Below, piece by piece: positions 23,382 to 29,816 of a DNA stretch of 31,403 bases. Position 1 is the stretch's first letter; each line of letters opens with the position of its first letter. The notes under the pieces were generated by a model. That model was not told the origin of the DNA. It ran no database searches and saw nothing but the letters and a program-made list of their open reading frames with translations. Both the position numbers and the translations under genes were made by a program. This stretch comes from DASXRA01 sp035263725 (GTDB lineage: Bacteria; Actinomycetota; Actinomycetes; Mycobacteriales; Jatrophihabitantaceae), in NCBI GenBank assembly GCA_035263725.1, contig DATFRC010000277.1, forward strand, positions 1 through 31,403, in the 5' to 3' direction.

Positions 23382-24218
23382 GTGTCCCCACGCCGCTCCT
23401 ATCCCCACCGCTCCGTACGCGAGTCCGGCCAGCGCGGCGTTCCGGCATTGATCGCGGCTCCGGCATTGGTCGCGTTCGCCTTCCTCCTGCTGCCGTTGGC
23501 CGCGTTGTTGGTGCGCGCCCCGTGGCGGGGACTCGGCCGACTGCTGTCCGAAAGCGACGTGCTCACGGCGCTGCGGCTCTCCCTCGAATGCGCCACCGCG
23601 GCGACAATTGCTGCACTGGTCTTCGGGGTGCCGCTGGCCTGGGTGCTCGCGCGCATGCGGTTTCCGGGCCTTGGGTTGGTCCGCGCTCTGGTAACGCTGC
23701 CGCTGGTACTGCCACCGGTCGTGGGCGGCATTGCGTTGCTCCTGGCGTTGGGACGCAATGGCATCGTCGGCCGCCACCTCGACGAGTGGTTCGGCATCAC
23801 TTTGCCGTTCACCACGGCCGGCGTGATCGTGGCCGAGACGTTCGTCGCCATGCCCTTCCTCATCGTCACCGTCGAAGGCGCGCTGCGCACCGCAGACCGC
23901 GATATCGAAGAGGCCGCGGTGACACTCGGCGCGTCGCGGCTCACGGTGTTCCGGCGGATCACGCTGCCCGCGATCGGTCCGTCGCTGGTGGCCGGCTCGA
24001 TCCTCTGCTGGGCGCGCGCGCTGGGCGAGTTCGGGGCCACCATTACGTTCGCCGGCAACCTTCCCGGCACCACGCAGACCATGCCGCTGGCGATCTACGA
24101 GGCCTTCGAGCACGACCCGGAAGCCGCTATCGCGCTCAGCCTCGTTCTGCTCCTCGTCGCGGTGATCGTGCTGGTCGCGCTTCGCGACAAGTGGCTACGC
24201 GGACCGGCAAGCCTATGA
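23382..24218 (+). CDS. modB: Molybdate ABC transporter permease ModB
   Basis: A 278-residue integral membrane permease with about six helices and the cytoplasmic-loop EAA motif EAAVTLGASRLTVFRRITLPAIGPSL, which docks on the ATPase. Segments such as LPLVLPPVVGGIALLLALG and WARALGEFGATITFAGNLPGTTQTMPLAIY are characteristic of ModB/CysT permeases. The start is GTG 23382, eight bases after the modA stop, with only a weak GAG upstream, so translation may rely on coupling. The stop overlaps the modC start (ATGA). Confidence 0.95.
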   Translation: MSPRRSYPHRSVRESGQRGVPALIAAPALVAFAFLLLPLAALLVRAPWRGLGRLLSESDVLTALRLSLECATAATIAALVFGVPLAWVLARMRFPGLGLVRALVTLPLVLPPVVGGIALLLALGRNGIVGRHLDEWFGITLPFTTAGVIVAETFVAMPFLIVTVEGALRTADRDIEEAAVTLGASRLTVFRRITLPAIGPSLVAGSILCWARALGEFGATITFAGNLPGTTQTMPLAIYEAFEHDPEAAIALSLVLLLVAVIVLVALRDKWLRGPASL

Positions 24219-25357
24219 CCGACCCCATCACCGCCAGCCTCGAGCCGGTCGCCGCCCCGACGCGCGTGGCCAGCACGCTGACCATGACCGCGAGCGTTCA
24301 GCGCGGAACATTCCGTCTCGACGTCGACGTGACAGTCGAGCCTGGTGAAGTGCTCGGCGTCATCGGACCCAACGGCTCAGGCAAGACCACCCTGTTACGA
24401 GCCCTGGCCGGCCTGACGCCCATCACCGACGGACGCATCACCCTCGGCGACCAGATCCTCGACAGCGTCCAACCCGCCGCGTTCGTCGCGCCGGAGCAAC
24501 GCCCGATCGGATTCGTGTTCCAGAACTACCGGCTCTTCCCGCACCTGAACGTCCGCGACAACGTCGCGTTCGCCCCCCGCTGCCGCAAAGCCGGCCGCAA
24601 GCAATCCCGCCTGATCGCCGACCACTGGCTGCACCGGCTGCGCCTCGCAGACCTCGCGGAACGCAAGCCGGCTCAGCTGTCGGGAGGGCAGGCCCAACGC
24701 GTCGCACTCGCCAGGTCGCTGGCCGCCGACCCCGGGCTGCTTCTGCTCGACGAGCCACTTGCCGCCCTCGACGCCAGGACAAAGCTCGAGATCCGAGCCG
24801 AACTGCGCCGCCACCTCACCGAGTTTCCGGGTGCCACGCTGCTCGTCACCCACGACCCCCTCGAAGCGATGGTCATGGCAGACCGGCTCATCGTCATCGA
24901 GGACGGCCGGATCGTGCAGCACGGCGACCCCGCCAGCGTGGCCCGCCGCCCGGCCACCCAGTACGTCGCCCGCCTCGTCGGGCTGAACCTCTACCGCGGC
25001 ACCCTCGGCAGCTACGGCCGCATCATCCTCCGCGACAACGCCGGGACCCTGGTCACCACGCGGCACCTCCCCGCCGACGATCCGCCCCCGGGCCCGGTGC
25101 TGGTCGCCATCCGCCCGACCGCGATCGCTGTCCACACCGCGCGGCCGGACCACTCGAGTCCCCGCAACATCTGGGCCGGCATGGTGACCGGACTCGAATT
25201 GCTCACCGACCGTGTGCGTGCCCAGGTCACCGGCAGACCGTCAGCGCTCGTCGACCTCACCCCCGACGCCGTCGCCGAGCTCGATCTGGTCGAGGGCAGC
25301 GAAGTCTGGCTCAGCGCGAAGGCCACCGACCTCGACGTCTACACGGACCCGCAATAA
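24215..25357 (+). CDS. modC: Molybdate ABC transporter ATP-binding protein ModC
   Basis: A 380-residue ABC ATPase with Walker A GPNGSGKT (51-58), signature LSGGQ (155-159), Walker B LLLLDE (175-180) and switch His in VTHDPLEAM. The C-terminal third holds a TOBE domain (NIWAGMVTGLELLTDRVRAQVTG to VWLSAKATDLDVY), as in ModC, where it binds oxyanion and can regulate transport by trans-inhibition. It powers the ModB channel. The start is fixed by the ATGA overlap with modB. The stop is followed 23 bases later by a convergent zinc-ribbon gene. Confidence 0.94.
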   Translation: MTDPITASLEPVAAPTRVASTLTMTASVQRGTFRLDVDVTVEPGEVLGVIGPNGSGKTTLLRALAGLTPITDGRITLGDQILDSVQPAAFVAPEQRPIGFVFQNYRLFPHLNVRDNVAFAPRCRKAGRKQSRLIADHWLHRLRLADLAERKPAQLSGGQAQRVALARSLAADPGLLLLDEPLAALDARTKLEIRAELRRHLTEFPGATLLVTHDPLEAMVMADRLIVIEDGRIVQHGDPASVARRPATQYVARLVGLNLYRGTLGSYGRIILRDNAGTLVTTRHLPADDPPPGPVLVAIRPTAIAVHTARPDHSSPRNIWAGMVTGLELLTDRVRAQVTGRPSALVDLTPDAVAELDLVEGSEVWLSAKATDLDVYTDPQ

Positions 25358-25380
25358 CGGCCCGCATCCGCCCGGGACAG

Positions 25381-25599
25381 TCAGCCGCGACCGCTACCGC
25401 CGCGCACTCGCACCGCGCGTGCTGGCTCATCGGCGTCGCCACCGCATATCGGGATCAGCCCGGCGGCCGGCATCAGCAACACGTGCTGGGCGAGGCAGCG
25501 CAACTTGACGTGCTCGATCGCACCGTCCGTGCTGCAGAGGTGCGTTCCCCAGACGATCTCGGCCGGCTGGTCACAGCTGGGGCAGCACACGATGTCCAT
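25381..25599 (-). CDS. Small zinc-ribbon-like protein
   Basis: A 72-residue protein with cysteine and histidine pairs: C5-C6-P-S-C9, H20-x-C22, then LRC35LAQH38. This suggests one structural zinc site. GGGAGGG lies six bases before ATG 25599, which supports a real gene. It resembles small actinobacterial proteins of unknown function that end in a basic tail. It converges with modC; no functional link is evident. Confidence 0.65.
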   Translation of the reverse strand: MDIVCCPSCDQPAEIVWGTHLCSTDGAIEHVKLRCLAQHVLLMPAAGLIPICGGDADEPARAVRVRGGSGRG

Positions 25600-25739
25600 A
25601 GGGTTCCCTCCCTCGCCAACACGACGCGTGGCCGTTGTTGACAGGAGCGAGCCCTCGCATGCCTGATACATCCAGCTCGGACCGGCGGGCGAAGCCGTGA
25701 GGTCACCCCGGGGCGGGAGTTGCGCCCGGGACGCCGGTC

Positions 25740-25946
25740 GTGCTGGAGTACGGCGTGGTTTTCTATGTCGTCATATTCGCCGCCTGCGCGGTACTGCTCG
25801 TCATCGGGGGCTTGACCGTGTGGTCGCGCAACCGCCGGACGCTCGAGGCCGAGAAAAGAAGCGAGTCGGCCTCGGCTCGCGAGCGCCGCCAGAAAAACAA
25901 AGCCGAGCGCTCCCAGTCCCGCAAGGGCCGCCGCAAGCGGGGCTGA
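25740..25946 (+). CDS. Small single-helix membrane protein with basic tail
   Basis: A 68-residue protein from GTG 25740, or 63 residues from GTG 25755, which has GGAG six bases upstream and is at least as likely. One hydrophobic helix (VVFYVVIFAACAVLLVIGGL) is followed by a long, highly charged Arg/Lys/Glu tail (ERRQKNKAERSQSRKGRRKRG). The topology would be a membrane anchor with a nucleic-acid- or membrane-surface-binding cytoplasmic tail. The family is not recognised. A strong hairpin follows the stop. Confidence 0.6.
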   Translation: MLEYGVVFYVVIFAACAVLLVIGGLTVWSRNRRTLEAEKRSESASARERRQKNKAERSQSRKGRRKRG

Positions 25947-25963
25947 CGACTAAGGTCAGTCTC

Positions 25964-25995
25964 GGCTCTGAGCGGCGGAGACTCCGCCGCGAGCC
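25964..25995. terminator. GC-rich hairpin, likely terminator
   Basis: GGCTC (25964-25968), a TGA bulge, GCGGCGGA (25972-25979), loop GAC, TCCGCCGC (25983-25990), GAGCC (25991-25995): an 8-bp stem extended by 5 bp. It lies 18 bases after the small membrane protein stop and 20 bases before the next ATG. It could end the first transcript or shape the leader of the SpoIIAA-like gene. Confidence 0.6.
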
Positions 25996-26015
25996 TATGG
26001 GCGGTGTAGCGCGGA

Positions 26016-26387
26016 ATGATCAAGAAGCTGGAAGATCTGCCCGATGGCGTCATCGGGTTCGAAGTCGACGGAAAGATTGCGGCCGAGGACTATCGCGACG
26101 TGGTGATTCCCGCGGTAGAAGAGGCGGCGAGGGCCGGCGACGTCAGGTTCGTGATCGTGATACCGGAGTTTCACGGCATGAGCCCCGGGGCGCTGTGGCA
26201 GGACCTCAAAGTGGGAGTCGAGCACTTCCGGGCCTGGAAGCGGATAGCCCTGATCACCGATATCCACTGGATGCAGCAGATGACCAGCCTTTTCGGCTGG
26301 ATGACCCCGGGCGAGGTGAAGACCTTCGCTATGGAAGACCGCGACAAGGCCGTTGCCTGGGCGGCGGGCTCAAACGGCGGCGGGTAG
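26016..26387 (+). CDS. SpoIIAA-like (STAS-fold) protein
   Basis: A 123-residue soluble protein of the SpoIIAA-like family (DUF3478 type). It has the expected alternating strand-helix pattern: GVIGFEVDGKIAAEDYRDVVIPAVEEAA, VRFVIVIPEF, DLKVGVEHFRAWKRIALITDIHWMQQM and EVKTFAMEDRDKAVAWAA. The fold is shared with anti-anti-sigma factors, but the phosphorylated Ser of true antagonists is not recognisable here, so a partner-switching role is unproven. The ribosome site before ATG 26016 is weak (GCGCGGA). It stands alone, converging with a small zinc-binding gene. Confidence 0.82.
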   Translation: MIKKLEDLPDGVIGFEVDGKIAAEDYRDVVIPAVEEAARAGDVRFVIVIPEFHGMSPGALWQDLKVGVEHFRAWKRIALITDIHWMQQMTSLFGWMTPGEVKTFAMEDRDKAVAWAAGSNGGG

Positions 26388-26414
26388 CCGAGCGTTCCCT
26401 GCGCGAAGTGCAGG

Positions 26415-26639
26415 TCAGCGTGTTGCGGTGTCAGCTCCGTCCCACGCGCAGCCGCTGCGGTGGCCCTCACTGATCACGGCTCCGCACTCGGGGCACACGA
26501 GATGTGCCCAGCAGGCCGCCTCGCCAGCATGCTCGTACTCGGCGGACTCCATGCCGCGCCGGCTCTCGTCACCGGCGGGTGCCTCCCGTAGGCGCCCAGG
26601 CTCCTCAGTCACTTCGTGCTCCACACGATCGCCTTCCAT
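26415..26639 (-). CDS. Small Cys-rich (zinc-finger-like) protein
   Basis: A 74-residue acidic protein with C43 and C49-x-x-C52 then C64 in CWAHLVCPECGAVISEGHRSGC, which could hold one zinc ion together with the His residues. The start at ATG 26639 lacks a good ribosome site; translation may be coupled to the esterase gene, whose stop lies 12 bases upstream. An internal Met at 26552 is an alternative start. It resembles small actinobacterial zinc-ribbon proteins but could be a fortuitous frame. Confidence 0.5.
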   Translation of the reverse strand: MEGDRVEHEVTEEPGRLREAPAGDESRRGMESAEYEHAGEAACWAHLVCPECGAVISEGHRSGCAWDGADTATR

Positions 26640-26651
26640 TGTGCGGCGATC

Positions 26652-27806
26652 TCAGGCTGCCCTGGGGGCGAATCCCGGCAGATTGGCACCGAGCCACGCG
26701 ACGATGCGTGGCAGCAGGGGGCGCCAGATGCCGAACCGATGCCCAGCATGACTGAGGATCAGTGCCTGGACCGCCAACGGTGCCTGAGCGACTGCGAGTA
26801 GCTTCGCCGACGACGGGTACGAGACGGGGTCCGAGTGGGATGTCTCGATCCACAGGGCGACCGGGGGCGCATGATGCTCGGCCAGTGCGATGAGGTCGTA
26901 GTGGCGGCCTTCAGCGCTGTCGGTGCTGAACGGACGGTAGTTGCGCGAGAACTCGGGGCGGAAGTAGCCGCCGAGGACGACCGCGGCGGCGTACTGCTGC
27001 GGGTGCAGCATCGTCGCCATTGCCGCGCACCAGGCGCCGGCGGACAGGCCGATCGTCGCCCATGCGCCACGGTCCGGCTGGACCCGGAAGGTGCGCAGCA
27101 CCCAGTCGGGGACGTCGCGAGTGACCCAGGTTTCCACCCTCGGATCCGAGCCGATGCCGTCGACGCATTCCGTGTCGACGCCCGCCGGGAACTCGATCAC
27201 CGGCGAGACGATGATCGCCGGGGACATCAGGTGGCTGGCGACGGCTCGGTCGACCACGCCGCTCAGACCCATCGAGTCGACCCACTGCGACGGGTCACCC
27301 GGGTAACCGTTGAAGGTCTCCAGTACGGCATAGCGCCGCCTGGCGTTGGCCCGGCTGGTATATCCGCTGGGCAGCGCAACCAGCACCTCGCCTTTGAGCC
27401 CGCTCTCGGGTCCCCGGACGGTGTATCGCAGCACCCGATCGCCGTTGGCCGCAGCGGACGGCAACCGCGGCAGCTCCGAGGGCGGGGCGGGACGACGTAC
27501 CGGCGCCATCGCCGCTTTCGCCGCTTTCGCAGCGGCGTCGCCCGCAAGGGCCGTCGAACCACCGTGACTGCCGAAGACAGCCCCGTGCAGATCCGTCCAG
27601 TCGGCAAAGAATGTGAATTCGTCGTTCAACGCGACCGCCGCGGTAAGCACGACCAGCGCATTGACCGCGAGCAACAGCAACGCCCGACCGATGATGGGCT
27701 GCGGTCTCGACGCCGCGAGCTGCGGCCACAGCACCACCGTTGCGACGAACGCCGCAACGGTTACGAGCACGACCAGCAGCAAGAAGGCCGAGCCGGTCAG
27801 CGACAA
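26652..27806 (-). CDS. Membrane-anchored esterase (alpha/beta hydrolase, esterase D/antigen-85-like)
   Basis: A 384-residue protein with two N-terminal membrane helices (about 5-27 and 40-60), a low-complexity Ala-rich linker (84-104), and an extracytoplasmic alpha/beta hydrolase domain. The nucleophile elbow is G-L-S255-A-G; likely acid D326 (in SHSDPVS) and base H356 (in SHAGHRF) complete the triad. The pattern matches the putative-esterase family that includes esterase D and mycolyltransferases, so an acyl-ester substrate at the cell envelope is likely. The start is an unusual TTG at 27806 with GGAGG six bases upstream. The gene is divergent from the MprF-like lysyltransferase, which also acts on the envelope. 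Confidence 0.82.
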   Translation of the reverse strand: MSLTGSAFLLLVVLVTVAAFVATVVLWPQLAASRPQPIIGRALLLLAVNALVVLTAAVALNDEFTFFADWTDLHGAVFGSHGGSTALAGDAAAKAAKAAMAPVRRPAPPSELPRLPSAAANGDRVLRYTVRGPESGLKGEVLVALPSGYTSRANARRRYAVLETFNGYPGDPSQWVDSMGLSGVVDRAVASHLMSPAIIVSPVIEFPAGVDTECVDGIGSDPRVETWVTRDVPDWVLRTFRVQPDRGAWATIGLSAGAWCAAMATMLHPQQYAAAVVLGGYFRPEFSRNYRPFSTDSAEGRHYDLIALAEHHAPPVALWIETSHSDPVSYPSSAKLLAVAQAPLAVQALILSHAGHRFGIWRPLLPRIVAWLGANLPGFAPRAA

Positions 27807-27824
27807 TTCACCCCTCCGATTGTC
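27802..27824 (-). promoter_or_regulatory. Inverted repeat enclosing the esterase ribosome site
   Basis: GACAAT (27802-27807) and ATTGTC (27819-27824) form a perfect 6-bp inverted repeat with an 11-base spacer. In the mRNA this would put the GGAGGGG ribosome site in the loop and the TTG start in the 3-prime arm. It could also be a protein operator. Short repeats like this do arise by chance. Confidence 0.4.
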
Positions 27825-28006
27825 AGTTCCGCCGGCGCGCAGGACGACTCCATCGTGCCTCGCTTCACGTGCTCACAGGCGGGCCTGCTAGCCCCAACTG
27901 TGCCGCCGCGTCCGCGACCTCACGTGCCGGCGCAGCACGCTGCGATGCCCAACGATGCAGGTAGGACCGGCCGAGAACACGGCTTGCGGAGCTGGTGAGG
28001 AGGGCA

Positions 28007-29761
28007 ATGTCCGTCGTGCAGGGGGGTGGGCGAAGCGCCCGGTTGCGGCCCGGGTGGACCCCGCTCGCCCGGGCGTGGGCCTGGTACGTCGAGCGCGCAC
28101 CCAGACTGACCGCCGCGATCGCGACGTTGCTCGGACTGGCCACGCTGGCGGAAGCGCTGCTGCCCCGGCAGCGGGACCGAGTGGCCGACGTCGTGCCGGT
28201 CGTGCCGGTGCCGGCGAGCGCCACAGCCGCAGCGGTGGTCGCGGTATCCGGGCTGCTGCTGTTGTGGCTCGCCCGTGGGCTGCGCCGACGCAAGCGGCGC
28301 GCGTGGCAGGCCGCGGTCGTATTGGCCGCCGTGCGAAGCACGGCCTTCCTCATCCACGACGAGCCGCGCCCGGCCGACGCGGCGATCACGCTGGTGCTGC
28401 TGGTTCTCTTGCTCGCCGCGGCGCCGCGATTCAACGCCAAGCCGGACCCGCGATCCCGGTGGTTCGCACTGGTCGTGTTCATCCAGTTCACCGCGGTGGC
28501 AGTCTGCTACGGGCTGGCGGTGCTGTACTTCTCCCACCGGGTGGTGGGCAACCCATCATGGTCTGCGCGTAGCGAAGAGGTGCTCTACGCGCTGATCGGC
28601 GCCAACGGGCCGGTGCAGCTGCGCGGCCACCGCTTCGACCAGGTCTTCCACTTCACGATGCTCGGCTTCGGCGTCACGACGATGATCGTGGTCGCTTACC
28701 TGGCGTTGCGGCCGTTCGAGCCGATCGCGTCGCTGACAGCCGAGGACGAGGAGCGGTTGCGACGCGTGTTGGCTGCCCATGGCGGGCGGGACTCGCTGGG
28801 CTATTTCGCACTGCGCCGGGACAAGTCGGTGGTGTGGTCACAGTCCGGGAAGGCCGCGATTACCTATCGGGTGGTCCAGGGTGTTGCGCTGGCCAGTGGG
28901 GACCCGATCGGAGACCCGGAAGCGTGGCCCGGCGCCATGGCCGCCTACCAGCGCCTGACGGAGGAATATGCCTGGACGCCTGCCGTCATCGGCTGCAGTG
29001 AGCAGGGCGCCACCGTCTATCGCCGTGAGCTTGGGCTCTCCGCGCTCGAAATGGGCGACGAGGCCATCATCGAAGTGGACGACTTCAGCCTCGACGGGCG
29101 GGCCATGCGCGGCGTTCGCCAGGCGTGCACCCGGATCAGCCGCGCCGGTTACCAAGTCCAGGTCCGCCGGGCCCACGAACTCGACCAGGCCGAGATTACG
29201 ACCCTGGCAGCAGCCGCCGCCGCGTGGCGAGGTGACGCCGCCGAGCGCGGCTTCTCAATGGCCCTCTCCCGCCTCGCGGACCCGGCCGACCCCGACTGTC
29301 TGATTGCCACCGCCGACCAGGACGGCCGGCCGCGAGGGCTGCTGAACTTCGTCCCGTGGGGCCAGGACGGCCTGTCCCTCGACCTCATGCGCCGTGATCC
29401 CGCAGCCGACAATGGGCTGAACGAATACATGATTGCCAAAGTGATCCGCGCCTGCCCGGCGCTGGGCGTGACCCGCGTTTCGCTGAACTTCGCCATGTTC
29501 CGAGATGCGCTCGAACGCGGTGAGAAGATCGGCGCCGGGCCGGCGAGCCGGGCGTGGCGCGCCCTGCTCATCTTCTTGTCACGGTTCTGGCAGATCGAGT
29601 CCCTGTACCGGTTCAACGTGAAGTTCCGGCCGTATTGGGAACCCCGCTGCATCTCCTACCCGGCCGCCCGCGACCTGCCTCGCATCGCTCTTGCCGCACT
29701 GGAGGCCGAGGCATTCTTCACCCAGCCGCGCACCCTCAAGCGGCTGCTGGGCCGCGCGTAG
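28007..29761 (+). CDS. MprF/LysX-like phosphatidylglycerol lysyltransferase (DUF2156)
   Basis: A 584-residue membrane protein. An N-terminal half with about six hydrophobic segments (within residues 25-235, for example LTAAIATLLGLATLAEALL and AITLVLLVLLLAAAP) is followed by a soluble DUF2156 aminoacyltransferase domain (about 245-580) with GYFALRRDKSVVWSQSGKA, VALASGDPIGDP and SLYRFNVKFRPYWEPR. This is the MprF-type enzyme that transfers an amino acid, usually lysine, from tRNA to phosphatidylglycerol, giving resistance to cationic peptides. Mycobacterial LysX carries a C-terminal lysyl-tRNA synthetase; none is present here, so it must use the cell's charged tRNA. ATG 28007 is preceded by GGTGAGGAGG. 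Divergent esterase upstream. Confidence 0.87.
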   Translation: MSVVQGGGRSARLRPGWTPLARAWAWYVERAPRLTAAIATLLGLATLAEALLPRQRDRVADVVPVVPVPASATAAAVVAVSGLLLLWLARGLRRRKRRAWQAAVVLAAVRSTAFLIHDEPRPADAAITLVLLVLLLAAAPRFNAKPDPRSRWFALVVFIQFTAVAVCYGLAVLYFSHRVVGNPSWSARSEEVLYALIGANGPVQLRGHRFDQVFHFTMLGFGVTTMIVVAYLALRPFEPIASLTAEDEERLRRVLAAHGGRDSLGYFALRRDKSVVWSQSGKAAITYRVVQGVALASGDPIGDPEAWPGAMAAYQRLTEEYAWTPAVIGCSEQGATVYRRELGLSALEMGDEAIIEVDDFSLDGRAMRGVRQACTRISRAGYQVQVRRAHELDQAEITTLAAAAAAWRGDAAERGFSMALSRLADPADPDCLIATADQDGRPRGLLNFVPWGQDGLSLDLMRRDPAADNGLNEYMIAKVIRACPALGVTRVSLNFAMFRDALERGEKIGAGPASRAWRALLIFLSRFWQIESLYRFNVKFRPYWEPRCISYPAARDLPRIALAALEAEAFFTQPRTLKRLLGRA

Positions 29762-29816
29762 CAGTGCGCCGCCGACCTGCCCGCCCGCGCTTAAGCCCGT
29801 ACTGCACACTGCACGG

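Noticed and set aside
26398..26414. Hairpin CCTGC/GCAGG between convergent genes
   Set aside because: Only a 5-bp stem with a seven-base loop; too weak to call a terminator.
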